Assembly (NCBI GenBank): GCA_973895155.1
Contig: OZ316896.1
Span: forward strand, 3,038,001-3,102,000
Origin: Marsupella aquatica
Taxonomy: Eukaryota > Marchantiophyta
Direction: 5' to 3'
Length of the DNA: 64,000 nucleotides
Positions 43,745 to 57,442 of the stretch are shown here, one piece after another. The notes beneath the pieces are model-generated. The model worked only from the letters and a program-made list of their open reading frames with translations, did not search any database and was not told where the DNA came from. Both the position numbers and the translations under genes were made by a program. Positions within the stretch are counted from its first letter, which is position 1. Each line of letters opens with the position of its first letter.

Positions 43745-46700
43745 TAAGAGACGGAGTTATTGGCTTGAAATATTTCAGGGTAGAGCTTCTATCGGTGGCA
43801 GTTCGTCAGGGACCGTCGACATCAAGGTGTTCCAATCCAGCACTCAGTCTGCTAGCAACCGGGCTATAAAAGTATGCCTAGAAACGGATAATGGACCGAG
43901 TTCACAGCAACTCTCAATCGAGCCTCAGTCCTTGCGAGGGGGATCGAACTCTAAATCAAGAGCATATCTAATTGCTGTTCGGTACTTCATAGAACGAAAT
44001 GTGCTTGTTTTATATACTCTTCCATAGGCTTCATGCGGCTGTAACACTGCTGTCAATTAAGACAGCTTTCAATGGTGTCGGATTTCAATTTCAAATGTCG
44101 GGAAACAGTTCACTGACTGTAGTTTCAAGTACAGCTGTATTCTTGGTAAACAAATGAAAGAACGCTTGTAATAGATTTAGATGGATCTATTACCAGCTTA
44201 AGATTGTGATTATAACTTTATTAAAATATCTATATGTGCAGGACTATACACAAAAAGATTCTAGATACTTATTCCTCAGCTGGACAGTATAGGAATGTAC
44301 AGCAGACACTGGTTAGAAATGTAAATGAATGAGCTTGAAAGGACTATGTGAAATAATTGTCATGCCACATACTAGGGGAAATTGGTGTAATCGCATCAAG
44401 AACGACATTGGCATAAACGGAGGTTAAAGCTTTTAAACAAAAAAAATCATAATTTTCTTTAACCGTGTGCTAGGAACTGTTCCTGGACCCTGGACAGGAA
44501 AACAATTGGTAATTCCAAACTTTCAAGTGGAGTTTAAGAAGATGCCACCCTTGATCGTGGTAAACCATCCACCAAATTATCAGCCGACCATTCAGGCAGT
44601 ACTGCTAATCAATAGCGGAGTGTGACCATGATCGGCTAAAGCAGGACATGCAACTGGAACCTGAACCCTGGCGTCTCATTTCCTGCGTAGCCAGATACGA
44701 AATGCTATTTCTATTCGCTAAAAATAAACCGTTCACATACTAGGCAGCCATGATCGATTGATTCCAAACCCCAGCTAGCTGTATTGATTGTTGCCAACAA
44801 AAAGAACTTGTTTATGCATAGATTCTGCTGGCTATTCACTTGATGGCGAAACTTTTAATCTTCCAAAGGGCACTCCAGTACAGGTCGCGTAATGTTCTCG
44901 CGAAAATTAATGATGACTTCCCCCTTCGATTTCGATGTTCCAGTGTAGTAATGCACGTGTGTCGCGATCATGAGACACATGAAACACACTGTTACACGGG
45001 TAGTCCCATTATATAAGCATCTTCCTCTTGCATATAAACTTACGTCCACACGTGCGGCTCCACTATATATTCGGGTTTAGCCCAGGAACGATGGGTCCTA
45101 AATCAACAAGCCTCGCTTGCTCTGGTGCAGGACACCCACTACTGTATCCTCGATGCTTGGCTGCTTGACAGGAACATACTGTATGTAGTATGTAGTTCAT
45201 GAACTTGGGCATTCGTTCTACTAGAAACTCAGCTGGTGGAAGTGGTAACTGACACGCAAGGAAAACGCCCTGTGAGACTGTACGTGAACAAATCCAGCTC
45301 AGTGGCATCCCCCACTGTCATGGCCCCGCATTGGGTTAGAGATGCTTGAGATGGAGTGTGCGCTGCATGCATCATGCCGTCTCCTTCCGGCTGCAATGGC
45401 TCACCAAGGTGCACAGTGGTCAGTGCACCAAGCCCAGCATAGCTTGTTCTCAAATCCTAGATTTCGTCGCACCATGTGCCAGACTCTTACAGGAATACCT
45501 GCCAGAATATCTAAGATATAGTTAATTCGATCTGGCCAGCGCAACAACTGAGTCTTTGTAATTTTCCGACAAGAGCGATCTAGGATAAAACATGTGCTAA
45601 AATATTTTCGATCACTAGGACACATGAGTCGTCTGTAACCAATGCTCTTGAAGCATATCTCGTGCACAGTTTTGGATTTTCGGTATCTCAATGCTTAAGA
45701 ATTCAGTATTGTTGTCCTAGAAGTGTTCTCAAAGGGAGACAAACTAATGTTTAACGCGCCCAACAATGGCGTGAAGGTCTGAAGTTTGGAACGCCCCATT
45801 CTAACTCGAGAATCGAATTGATACAGATTGAAGAAACAATGTGCCTAGGTGGTAGCCACAATGCTCGATTAGATTGTAGGCACATAGCTTAGATTCACTC
45901 GCCAAATTGCTTGCTACAAATTTAGGCTTGTCGCTGTCGTTCCATGCCTTACTCAAATTCGGAAGGACACTCGCCAGAGAGCTCCTAAATCCCCGATGAC
46001 TTCTCACATACCGAAAAGTCAAGAGTGAAGTCTCCTACAGAAAGCAACAAGTGAAATCTCCTGACAAGATTGGGTTTTGCTTCTGTTCGGTTGATTCAAG
46101 CAATCGGGGCCATTTTACTCCAAAAGAAAGAATGTACTAACCGAGCCTAAATGGCATGAGTCTCCTAAATTGGTATGATCGTGTAGGCAACATGAATCTG
46201 CTTTACTGTACGTGATCGCCTATGCAGGCCAATGCTGGAAATCGCTATCGATCCTTGCGAACAAGCAAATTGAGAATAGCAGCTGTCGCCAGTGAGGTAG
46301 ATATGAGACGCTCCCGTCAATTTTGCCTTCAATTGAGAAACCGATCGACCAATCGCTCGTGACAGACACTCTGGAATCTATCTCACTGATCGAAGGATTT
46401 GTCCCCGAACTCGATTCAGATTCATCACATGCGTTCAACTTTCTTCGCGTGAATTTCCGAAGTACAAAGCTACAGCGTCCTGCACAATGGAGAACAGCAA
46501 GCGGAGATAAAAAATAATTTAGAAGGTGAAAAACGTAAGTTAAAACAAATTCAAGTTGTCGCCAATCACGTCAACTTAAATAAGTCTTGTTCTAGATAGA
46601 TTAAATTAGATGTTCAGGGGCCCACAGGTGTGAAAGGAGGCAGAGAATCGTGGGGCGAGCTGTCAAACAGACTTTCAAGTGGTAACGTCTGGGCCTTCAT

Positions 46701-47421
46701 GTCGGGCGAATAATTTAGGCATTGAGGCGTAACAGTTCAATCTGTGTGGAGGAATGTTGCGGGAATGTTGCATAGCAGTCAAATATAGATAAGGCTTTTA
46801 ATAAACTATGGGTGACGAGCAACCAGTATCATCCAGAATCAAAAGGTTCGCGCATTTTCCTCTTCACATTAGGAGCAATTTTGAAACGAGCTCCGAACGA
46901 GTGTTGTCAGTAGAATACATGAAAATTCTGTCATACGGTGGCCCGGGGTAACTAGACGTCACCGTTGACATAGTTTGAGACACAAACAGCTCTCCCTTCA
47001 CAGTACCATTCAGACAAATTAAATGGACAGATAATCCAACTTTGCTGAATTGATTATTTGTGTTCTCATAATACGACGCACAAATCCTTGATATCAGCCT
47101 TGGTAGGAGCCTTTTTGAATTCTTCCTTGAGAGAGGTATTTGATCAAATGTACTTACACAGAAAATATATGTACTCTATGGAGCGTGGGACCTTTAATTC
47201 AATATGGCATGAATCCACCACAGGTAAGATATAAGATGTCTATATATATATGCACCATGTTCTCAGGCGTGACTCCGGAACATGGCTGTATTATTACAGA
47301 TTGGAGAAGTATCCTGTCCACCAAGAAAATTAACACAGTACAATCACCTATATGCAGAACTTCGAATCTTGAAGTAGACGAGGGAGACTAGCCGAAGGAA
47401 GATCTCTAAGGCCATACAAAT
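43745..47421. other. No confident gene; right end is 3' flank of NAD kinase
   Basis: Many short overlapping ORFs without domains, including plus 43656-44027 (123 codons), which starts within the duplicated unit. The last few hundred bases before 47422 must contain the NAD kinase 3' UTR. Confidence 0.4.
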
Positions 47422-50400
47422 TCAGACGCTTGACCATGGTGCCTGACTCTTCCTCAGATTCCAATGTAAACCCTCGCGCACACTTCGCAAAAAATCGTTG
47501 GTTGATTCTTCATCACAAACTGCAGGTACAGGCCACGCAGACATGTGAATAATAAGTGCATCACCAGCCGAAAGCTTTTGTCGGTCCTTCCCATCAAAAG
47601 ATGCCCATGCTGGACCCCGACTGTTTACTGGAATCTGCACTCGTAAAGTTACATACTCCGGTAAAATAAGCGGCCTGAAGGATAGAGAATGAGGGCAAAT
47701 TGGAGTGAACAGGATACCAGGAACCTGTATGGCAACAGATAGCACAAGTCAGGAAACAATTCTACCAGAAAGTCAATTGTTAAGTGCCCCAATACGTCTC
47801 AGAACAGAGCGACCTGACCCTAGTAAGAATCTAGTGAGATGCAAGATTTGACTGTCTCCAGTGAAGTACTCCGATTCTTCCAACAAGATCAGACAGAATC
47901 GGAATCTTTAAGCATGTACAAACCTGTGGATGGACCATGGAGCCACCAGCCGCTAACGAGTAAGCAGTGCTACCAGAGGGGGTGGAGAGAATAAGGCCAT
48001 CTCCTTGAACAACAGTGACAAAAAGATTGTCACAGTAGCATTCCAGATTTGTCAGATATGCAGACATCCCTCTGTCGATTGATACTTCGTTTAAAACCAA
48101 ATAGTCTTCACCATTTTCTGCACATCCCTCTTCACAGTTGTCTTTGCTTCTCATGATGCGACAGTGCAGTCGATGGCGAAGCGTTATAAAAACAGGACCC
48201 TTCATTATACTTTCTAGGCACTCTTTGTAGCGATCACTTTCTGAAATTGGGATGTTAAGATACACTTCAGCCACATAAGCCAACACCTCCCGAAGCAAGA
48301 TCCACAGACAATGCACTGATTAGACCCTTCCTCATCCGTACAAGGGCTGCAAGCATAATTAATAAAATAATAGCACACAACATTGCAGCATCTGTTGACC
48401 TTAAAATCCACCAAACTTACATGTTTCAGTTCAACCAAAAGTCTTTATTCGTCTGTTTTCTAGAAAACGTATAGTGATACTGGATCACTCACGACCAATT
48501 CTCTAATAGAACTTGATGTCTGCATTGAGCCATCTTCAAGTTATATTAGAGAAATCGTAGCGAGTCGTCCAGCATCACCATGGACCTCGTACTCAAATTG
48601 ACATTACCTCGACATGTTTTTGATTCAAACGGAACAATTGAAGGGATCTTTCGATCCATACAAACGTGCGTGTGGACCAGACATCTTCATATTGGATGGA
48701 AGAAAAAGGATACGAAATGGTGTCATAAAGCCAAGTGATCCCATAGAAAATGATACAAGGGGTGGCACTGGTCCCCTGAACAAGCTTGCGGCCTGCGAAA
48801 TATAAGGAACCTGTCTTAGTTTCGCCGAGCAATAACTTCAGGAAGTATAGGCACAAAAAAATGGAATTGTCAGCTGTCGGTCAGACTGGTGTTATGACCT
48901 TAAGGAGATAAATAAAGCGAGTATTTCATGGTACAAACAAATATTTACAAGGCAAACTTCACATCATAACGAAATCGATGCGAAGAGATAGTTCTCAATA
49001 AAGAAAGCAAAAGACAGGAAAATTCAGAAGTAACCTCACCCAAAGAACTGTTCCATCACCACCAAGGGTTATGACAAGATCTACTTTGGAGTGAATGACC
49101 GAGTCCTGCTCACCTGTGAATTTGTAAAAAGAGCATCACTGATAGTTACACAACCAATGCAAGCAGTACCCATGGAAATGCTCACGCAATCACAGATTGA
49201 TTATTCCCGTGAGTCAGAATTGCCTTCAAGAAACCTAATGGCGTCAGGTCGACGACCAGACAGATTACCGACTGCAAGCGGAAAAAGATCATGCAGGGCA
49301 GGACTTTTCCTAAATTTACTGAAACAACTTCCAGGAGTCTCGAATCTTTTCCAATGATCACCTTTACTGCTAACTGCCATGGAACATAAAACGACTATTA
49401 ACGCCAGGCCGTTGGTAAAAACATTCTAGAAAGCACGACCCAGTGCAGCATGTAGGCAAGTCAAGATCGGAAATTCAAGGGCTAAGAAAGCGTCCATCTC
49501 AGATACTTCTACCAATTTAAACTGAACAACTCCAAAAATGAAAGCCACAGAGTTCAGAGATGCACATGTAAAAACACTGTTGAAGTATGAGCTGTCTTCA
49601 AGTAGGTCCTTCTTCACGGCGCTCTCCAAAAACACCCGCACACCCATTACGTCTTGTAGCCACCTTCACAGCCCAAAATAATGGCATGGAACAAAAATCA
49701 CTAAATATGAATTCAGAGGACGAGGGCTATTCCCAATTCTAAGCATAACATATAGCCTGACATAGGACTTCTTTACACACCACTGTCGGATGATACAAAG
49801 AAGCGGAATATCTCTCATGCAAAGTGAATCGTCATCTCAAATACCGCACTTACTTGGTTCTATAGTTTCAAGTCAAAAAGAAATTTAGACATTCAAGCAT
49901 TTCCGGATGTATTATCACGGGTGTGTTCAATTCCAGTCGACACTAAAGTCATAACCTGCAGTACGACAATCTTACCTTACCATCTCTTTACACAAAGTTG
50001 CAACTGGCGCAGAATCTGGCTTTGTGAGAATGAAGATGGATTGAGGAGAAGATTCCCAGTGCAGAGTGATCTGCAAAGGAGGTTACAGTAATATCTAACT
50101 TTAGATAGCAACTAGAATACTCGTGGGACCAAATCACTCAGTCCAATGTGTGAGACCGAAAAAATCTTGCCCACCGCACGTGCCGCATGTCTTAAGCTGG
50201 CATTACAAATTTCAATTAACATCCACTTCACTTAAAAAGTACCTGCTTGCTGCTCCGGACCGCCGTTGTAATATTGCCACTTTCGAAAGACACAATGTCA
50301 TGTTTATGTCTACTGCTCTTTTTGCTATCACAACCCCATGCTAACCGGAATGACGCCTGTGACCAGATACGTATTTGAATTAGTTCAGAAAGCACTTTCA

Positions 50401-52947
50401 AAAGATACAAATTACAAAAAGCAGATGATGAAGACTGCTTTTGAAGAGTACTGAATTATTTTACATTTACAAAACCATCAGGTTTCACACATACTAAGTT
50501 TCCTTGACATACTTAGCGAGCCACCTTGTCTGACTGCCTCTTGGCATGTACCTCTATGCATAAATAGTCCACTTAACAGGCATCAGAATTTCACCATAGA
50601 CAGGATTAGTGACCATTACCATGCACTAAATGTTTTTATTCAAACAACTGGATTGAATAAAGTGTACCTTTTGCGACCCCATTCTCTCATCATTGCCACT
50701 TCCAGAGTCTGGCGTGGACGGTGAGGCCTGCTCTCGAATAACTTGCTGACTACAAATTCCAACTTTGGAGCAACACCTTCCACTTCTACCTCCACTTCCA
50801 TTTTGTGGTGCGTCTATCCCATGTTGTGACTCTGAGTCCTGCTCATCTGTAGAATCCTTCAGTACCGCATTTGACGACTCATTATGTCCAACACAACCTG
50901 CACCAGGAATGTAAACGATAACTTATTTGCAGTGATGCTGAAAACGTCCTCCGAATATAGTATTTCAAAGTCTGGGGAACGCATGTTGCCTTCCCTTTCT
51001 CTCTGGGAGATACTAGCTTATGAAATACGTCGGGATTCTGAAATTCAGCCTTGGAAGCTCTAAGGAAACGCTAATATCAACCAGCATTTGTGGCAGAATT
51101 CTTCAGGTCGACTGGTTACCTTCGCCCGCAACTTGAGCCGAAACCCGGCCAATTTGCTTCGACCGTATAAGTTCGAGCTCATACTTTCGCTTCCACTGAG
51201 CAGCCTCATCCTGTGCCCGTGCTTTGCTCTCCGCTACTTGCCTCAAAGCCTTTGCAACAGCTGTCATAAAGAGACCGACCGAAGTTAAAGCACTATGGCG
51301 GGGATTTCACAGCAACTAAACATCCCCAACTGATGTTAGATACAAAGGACCTCAGCAAAGCCAAGGGGTATATCTGAGGTTTCAAAAGACGTGAAGGTGA
51401 GGTGAGTTCGTAATTGACGAAGTTGTGTCTCCATATCTATGATGACAGGATACCCAAACCAACAAACTTTGTCTCGATCTCTTTTGTAGAGAGCAAAGCT
51501 CCACTAGATTTCGGGATTGAGAAGGGCATTAATGACATTTGCAAGTGCCAATTTTAATATGGATGGTCCATCTTGTAACATTGAAGCACGGTCAGGCATG
51601 AAGCCTACTACATGGGAAGGTAGTGGATCGTCACTATAGAAGACGACACGAGACTAACTAGATGCATCTGCTCTGAATATAAATCCAGTTTTCACACTCG
51701 ACGTGCCAACCAGAATTAATAGAATTAGAATTCTTGTGCATTGAAAACATAATTTTTAAATCCACCAGATCATTTCATGTACATTATTGGTAATCTCCTT
51801 ATGTGCGTTGAATGGTTGCTCGTAAGCATTATCGCTAGAAACATCATAGCGTACAGTTATTGCTGTCGAATAGAGATAGTGCCTTGGACTTCATGAAGCC
51901 AAAGAGGAATAGACACAGATCGCTTAGGGCAAATCGGGTGCCAAGGGAGACGAGAAGCCTACCCTTCAGAAGAATAACCACAAACGAACAAAAACCAGAG
52001 AGAACCCTCGTCTGCTCCTTTGGAAACTTACTTGTAAGTGCCTCAGAAAATTCAACCAGGTGGGAGTCTCCATCTCCGACCGTTATTTCCTGCAGATACT
52101 CATTTACCATACGTTGTGATCCAATGCAAGCAGAAAGGCTGGCATATCCTTCCACCCCAAGCTTTAGAACATCACGCTCCAATGTTGATGTGGACTCCTT
52201 CCTATCGAGCAACTGACCAAACCCGAAAACAAAGCTGTCAGCGATAAGCTACATCCATCCGGAGAGAGGAAAAAACAACCTCGTAGGGACTGCTCCCACC
52301 GAACCAATCGAGACACACACCCTCTGGAATTTCGCGTATGAAAATTACCGTGGCACATCACGCTAGGAAGGAAAATCCCAACAATTGCAAGTTGTGAACA
52401 GGGGGGCCCATTCCACAACCATGCGCGTTATGTTCACGGTGCGAAACAAAAATCTCACTGTCTCACGCGAATAGCTGCTCCATGAATTCGGGCAAATCAA
52501 CCGAAAACGGACTCTCGAAACGAAAAACAGAAGCATGAGAGAATGAAAATCCAATCTCCACACAAACAACGCTTCACAGGCCACAAATCGTCGTGTCCTT
52601 GGAGAATTACAATGGAATTCGGAAAAACAGAATTCCAGTGGCATACAGAAGGAGAACATAGAATGCTCACAGTCAAAAGGAGAAAGCGAGAGAAGAGAGG
52701 AAGGACACTATAATGCCTTTCCGCAGAAAGAACGTACTAAAATGTGTGCCACACATCACGTGACCCAACGGCTGAACGCCAAAAAAACAGAACAAGGCGA
52801 CTGAAAATGCATTGCCTTTCCGCAGGAACAACGCACTGAAATGTGCACAGCATATAACAAAACCGAGAGAATGAACGTCATCAACATACATACCGGGCCA
52901 GAAGGAGGAGCATCGGACCGGCCATCCGAATTGCATGTCTGCATCAT
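47422..52947 (-). CDS. NADK1: NAD kinase, plant NADK1 type, 519 residues
   Basis: NAD kinase phosphorylates NAD to NADP with ATP. NADK1-type enzymes act in the plant cytosol. Ten coding exons join in one frame: 52947-52894, 52212-52032, 51260-51120, 50897-50668, 50070-49976, 49663-49578, 49113-49040, 48792-48714, 48240-47924 and 47724-47422 (1560 nt). All introns are GT...AG with matching phases. Residues 79-125 form a charged helix typical of this clade (QWKRKYELE). Residues 126-202 are a low-complexity linker. The catalytic domain follows, with GGDG at 280-283, NE at 364-365 and the [15 protein letters not shown] nucleotide-binding segment from 394. The C-terminus carries [14 protein letters not shown] and the NDFLRS...GLHWN block. 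Length matches the family. There is no chloroplast extension like that of NADK2. The start ATG (two in tandem, 52947) is the first in frame; an upstream stop precedes it. Confidence 0.93.
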
Positions 52948-53018
52948 TGCGACGCAATTCAAAGCTCCGTTGGGCCCCGACGACAAAAAATCAGAGCGAT
53001 CACTCCTCGTCCATAAAA

Positions 53019-53297
53019 TCAATCCCCGCTGCTCCCGCTCGATGGCTGCCGCGACGCAATGTGAAAAGCTTCCAATTCAGCAGAAGCAGCAGCCGAAGCA
53101 GCGGGAGGAGCAGAAGCAGCAGAGAAGGAGCCCGATCCCGCACTTTCACAGAATGGCGAGCGGACTGCTGCTTCTGCTGCAGCCTCTTTCTTCGTCCTGC
53201 GTCCTCCTCCTCCCCGTCCTCCGCCTCCTGCTCCTCGTCCTAGTCCTCGGCCTGGGCCTGGCGCATCAACAACAACTCGAGAGCTCTGCTGTGCCAT
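53019..53297 (-). CDS. Possible upstream ORF in the NAD kinase leader (92 residues)
   Basis: From the ATG at 53297 a GC-rich frame encodes MAQQSSRVVVDAPGPG, then Gly/Arg repeats, KKEAAAEAAV and Ala/Ser repeats. It ends in TGA at 53019, 72 bases before the NAD kinase ATG and in another frame. It is probably transcribed as part of the NAD kinase 5' leader, where it could act as a translation-limiting uORF. It could also be simple-sequence DNA with an incidental frame. No splice that fuses it to NAD kinase in frame was found. Confidence 0.35.
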   Translation of the reverse strand: MAQQSSRVVVDAPGPGRGLGRGAGGGGRGGGGRRTKKEAAAEAAVRSPFCESAGSGSFSAASAPPAASAAASAELEAFHIASRQPSSGSSGD

Positions 53298-53440
53298 CGT
53301 GAAGGTGACAATGGCGGACGAAAGTGTTGAGGAGCAGCATGCGTGACGGGATGTCGATCCCCTCCGTTCGAAGCTGGTCCTCGTCGTCGTCGTGGTCGTC
53401 TTCGTCGTCTTTGGATGCTTCCCATCTCTGTGGACCGTCA

Positions 53441-53833
53441 TTCGCACACTCGTCGCCCCTTCCCTTTGTGCCCTTCCCTTCCCTTCCCTTCCCTTCCCAA
53501 CACACTCTCTTTTTATTAATTAAATCAAGAGACAGGATAGTATATCACAAATTCGCACACTCGTCGCCCCCTTTGTGCCCTTCCCTTCCCTTCCCAACAC
53601 ATACACTCTTAAATAAATCAAGAGACAGGATAGTATATCACAAATTCGCACACTTGTCGCCCCTTTGTGCCCTTCCCTTCCCTTCCCTTCCCAACACACT
53701 CGCTCTTAATTAATTAAATCAAGAGACAGCATAGTATATCACAAATTTGCACACTCGTCTCCCCTTTGTGCCCTTCCCATCCCTCGTCCCATCCCAAACA
53801 CACATAAAAGGAGAGAAAAGCATATAATTAGTT
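53441..53833. repeat. Satellite-like array upstream of NAD kinase, four units of about 100 bp
   Basis: Units start at 53441, 53552, 53645 and 53746. Each contains (T)TCGCACACTCGTCGCCCC, CTTTGTGCCC, several TTCCC, CAACACA and AATCAAGAGACAG(G/C)ATAGTATATCACAAAT. Unit lengths vary (111, 93, 101 bp) through the number of TTCCC and TAAT steps. Confidence 0.9.
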
Positions 53834-54628
53834 CATGGACCCCTTGGCTAATAAAATCAGGGGAGTCGATCTGAGCCATCTCCATTTTTTATCTCCGGAA
53901 ATCTCATCCGTCCATCATAATGGCCAATCTATGACTCAAAAGAAAGATCTCAAATAGATCTATGTATGGGTTCTGTCCATTTTACAAATGGGTTAATATT
54001 TTTTAAATGAAAAATTAAACAAATCCAAGCCTTCCTAGCCGTCGATTTTGTTGATTTTACGATCTTTGCCGTTCATTTTGTAATGCCTCTAGAAATCTTA
54101 TTCATCCATGTTAGAAGGCGATCTAGGGTGCAAAGTAAAGATCTCAAAGAGATCTACGACTGGGTATTTTTTGTTTTGAGAATGAACTTTCAAGATTCCA
54201 GCCATTCCTCCTCCCTGATCCTGGGTTTCTATGTGCTTTTCCCAGCATTAATGGCCGTACAATACGAGAGATCCTTACATACCGGGAGTTACGGTTTAAC
54301 AAGGAAGTTATCAAGTTAGTTATTAGTCATTATTTATTATATGAAAAATACATTTTATAAATCTTTGAATTTAAGTTTTAAAATTGAAAATGTAACTAAA
54401 ACGGTTACATAGTGACAGTTTTAACCGTCTTGCTCTTTGCATTTCCAATGTTTTTACTTTTCTTTTTACGGCATGGCATCCCAAAATTTACACCCAAATT
54501 GACACAAACACGAATAAAAACTATAAGTTTGATTCACAAAACCGACGAGTCTTGTTTGCTGCGGTTGTTGTTGACGTGGCACGATGTGGTGCCAGGAATT
54601 TTGGAAGGGACCTCTAGTGGGGTCCGTA
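53834..54628. mobile_element. GGACCCC-ended element, copy C (about 0.8 kb), inserted in the satellite
   Basis: The ends are GGACCCC at about 53836 and GGGGTCC at about 54622. The last 200 bp (TTACGGCATGGC, GACGTGGCAC, CAGGAATTTTGGAAGGGACCTCTAGTGGGGTCCGTAA in pieces) match the right end of copy B. The satellite motif (GCATATA...TCACA) continues on both sides, and TAATTA is present at both junctions. It is shorter than copies A and B and lacks the minisatellite. Confidence 0.65.
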
Positions 54629-54656
54629 ATTATCACAAATACAAAGACAGCTTCTA

Positions 54657-55000
54657 AGTACACTACCACTGCCCTTCCCATCCCAAAATCCCAAAACACA
54701 CATAAAAGAAGAGAAAGCATATATTCCACTCACAAATAACAAAACCTGTTCTAGGTATATTGCCACTCAAGACATCACAATCTACAATATTGTGCTCTTC
54801 CCATCCCAAACACACATAAAAGACGAGGAAGCATATATCACATTCCCAAATATCAAAACAAGTTTTAAGTACATTAATTGCCACTCAGGATGTTACAATT
54901 CAATTTACAATATTGTGCCCTTCCCATCCCAACCACACATAAAAGAAGAGAATCAAAGCATACACGGGAGCATATATCGCACAGTCAAATAGCACAAACT
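54657..55000. repeat. Continuation of the satellite, three units of about 125 bp
   Basis: CCCTTCCCATCCCAAA, ACACATAAAAGA(A/C)GAG, AGCATATAT(C/T), CAAATA(A/T)CA and TAAGTACA(T/C)TA or GGTATATTGCCACTCA recur from about 54668, 54798 and 54918. These are variants of the unit on the other side of copy C. Confidence 0.8.
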
Positions 55001-56739
55001 AGTATATATCCCCTTTGTGCGCTTCAGAAAAGAAAATATCTAACACAGTGCCAAAGAACAAAAAGAGTATAATTATATGCCAATGTCAAACGAGTATACA
55101 TGGACCCCCTTTTCTGCCCTTCCCAAATAGAGAAAAGAAAAGAAGAGAAAGTAATTATATATGTATCACACTACCCAAGAACAAAAACACTATAGATCAA
55201 ATCCAAAGAAACCATAATTTATAATAATGGAAAATACAAATTACAATGAACAGAACACCAAAGAGGTGCAAAGAGGACAAACACCAAAGAAGAGAAAATA
55301 GAGCCAAGTGCAACCCTGAAAAAAAGGGGGGAAATTGCTAACACCTTACTAGTGGAACAGACAAAGGTCCCTATCTATAGCAAATGTGGCAAGCGCTGAT
55401 GGTCTGCATCTAGTGGTTGAAGAGTAACTATACATCACACTGCCAAAGAACAAACAAGACACCAAAAAGAAATACCAAATTAATTTACTAAATGATATAG
55501 AAAGTACAATGGTATAAATATCAAAGAGTCAATTGAAAGAACAAAAACACTGGGAGACAGGGTCCCAAAGGCAAACTAAGACCCAATAAACAGAAGGAAG
55601 AGGTAGAGACCCCGGGAAGACCAAAGAGGCCCAACAAGCCCCGGACCGGACACAGAGAAAGACTACCAATTTACGAAAAAGGATAAACATTCAAAGTACA
55701 AAGGTACATGTTTAACAGACTGTCAAAGAACAAAAATGCCAAACACAAAGGCCAAAGAGGCCCAACACGCCCAAAAGTCCCAAACAACCACTACAGAACT
55801 ATTAGCAAAGGAATAGAAAAGATGGAAACCTTACTTGGCCAAAACCTGAAAAGCCTGGTAGAGTTCTGGAGTTAGTTTACTGGAGGATCATGTGCAATGG
55901 ACATCCCAAACCAAAAAGGAGGTCTATGTGGGACAACCCCAAACTCAAAAAGGAGATGCCAAATGCGAACCCCACAAAAGGTCTACAAAGTAGGGGATCT
56001 ACAAATAAAGATCCACTAGTGGAATGATCTACCCTGCACTTTTAAAAGAAAATATCTACTACCCTGCACTTTTAAAAGAAAAGCTCTATTACCCTGCACT
56101 TTAAAAGAAGGACGGGACACTTGTGCTACCATTTCTCCATAGCATCCACCTGGCACCCAAGGCAGACCTGAGATAGAAATCAACGGTTAGAGGAAGGAAG
56201 ACTAAAATCAATCTCACAAGATCATCAATCATAAATGTGTCAGCCCAAAACTAGGATGTTTTCTCAATGATCAGAGACCTATTAGATCACCTCCAGAGGT
56301 GGTCTAGAGAACAGACACAGAAGACATGACACACAAGCAGCAGTAGACAAAAAGCCAGGGACCCACTCCAATCCAACTACGATCAGTAACGTTTCACTCC
56401 AAGTGGCCTCCTCTTATTTTGTAAAGTGAACTTTGGCCAACGATCATAAATCTGAGGGTGGAGATTCAGAAAATGCAAACTGCTGCCTCCCCTTGTTTGC
56501 AGATTGCCCCTCATGGTCCATATCTAGTGTGATAACTAAATCTGGAACCAGATCTGCAAGTGGAACTCACTCCCCTCTATGTCCCTCCATAACTATGTCC
56601 AACCCAAGGTTACCCTACACATCATAATATAGTTAACTCTCTCTAAGTGCATGCTCTCAAGAAGACAGATCCAGCATGCACCAAACCAGCTGTTGTATTC
56701 CTTGATAAGAGCACACCCCCTAAAAAGTGCACTTATTAA
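55001..56739. other. A-rich intergenic region, no gene
   Basis: Strong purine/A bias on the plus strand (many CAAAGAACAAA and CAAAGAGGCCCAA phrases). TACCCTGCACTTTTAAAAGAAAA is repeated three times at 56030-56107. No ORF with a domain. Confidence 0.6.
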
Positions 56740-57090
56740 TAAGTGTATATGACTTACATCCATTTGTTAGATGTGTAATGGGTCCCTCTGTCAGTGAGCA
56801 GCCTCATACCTCCTATCCATACCCAAAATTCTGTGCCCAAACTCCCTAAGTGCATTTTAGCTCTACTAAGAATAGTCAGGCATTTATTGGTAAGTGCATC
56901 TAGACACTAACTTCTCAAGGGTAAGTGTTTATAGAGTTGTTATTTAGCAAAATGATTTCAGGCCTGTGTGCGCTTACAAAAGATGGTTATAAAGAGCTTA
57001 TTCCGTGTAAAATAAAAGGGAAGAATACAACTAGCCTCCGTTGCACTTCACCAGGCCCTTATGGAGTGTGCGCTTAAAACACCACTAGTC
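56740..57090 (-). mobile_element. Degraded relative of the mariner-type element
   Basis: In reverse orientation this matches the interior of the element at 29197-30003: GCCCAAACTCC(C/T)TAAGTGCATT, TTTATTGGTAA, GGGTAAG(T/C)G, TGTGCGCTTA, TTATGGAGTGT in the same order. The inverted ends are no longer recognisable. Confidence 0.65.
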
Positions 57091-57442
57091 ATATAGGGGA
57101 AATGTCCTAGATTTCTCTCATTCTTCTCCACTCTGGTTCCATATTGTTCCACAAATTGAGGAAAAGATATTATATACTATTTAGGGTGAAACCTGGTTTT
57201 TGTCATGGCTAGTGATGGTTTACACAGAGCCAACTGTACACGGGGAGTACAAAAGTTAGCCACGCCAGGTTGACGCTGTGTGTGAGTACTTTTTCAAGGT
57301 ATGGTAGACTCATCATTCAAGCTTTTCCAGGAAGACACGGTTCCCACGAAGCCACAGGCTGCCCTCTACACGACCCACCTCGTGAAAGGTCGATTAGTCC
57401 TGCACCTGGACATCTGGCCAGTCCAGAGTGGGCCACGCTCTA

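Noticed and set aside
53324-53713. 129-codon plus-strand ORF
   Set aside because: Made of the satellite units; its repeats read as Ser/Pro low complexity with no other support.
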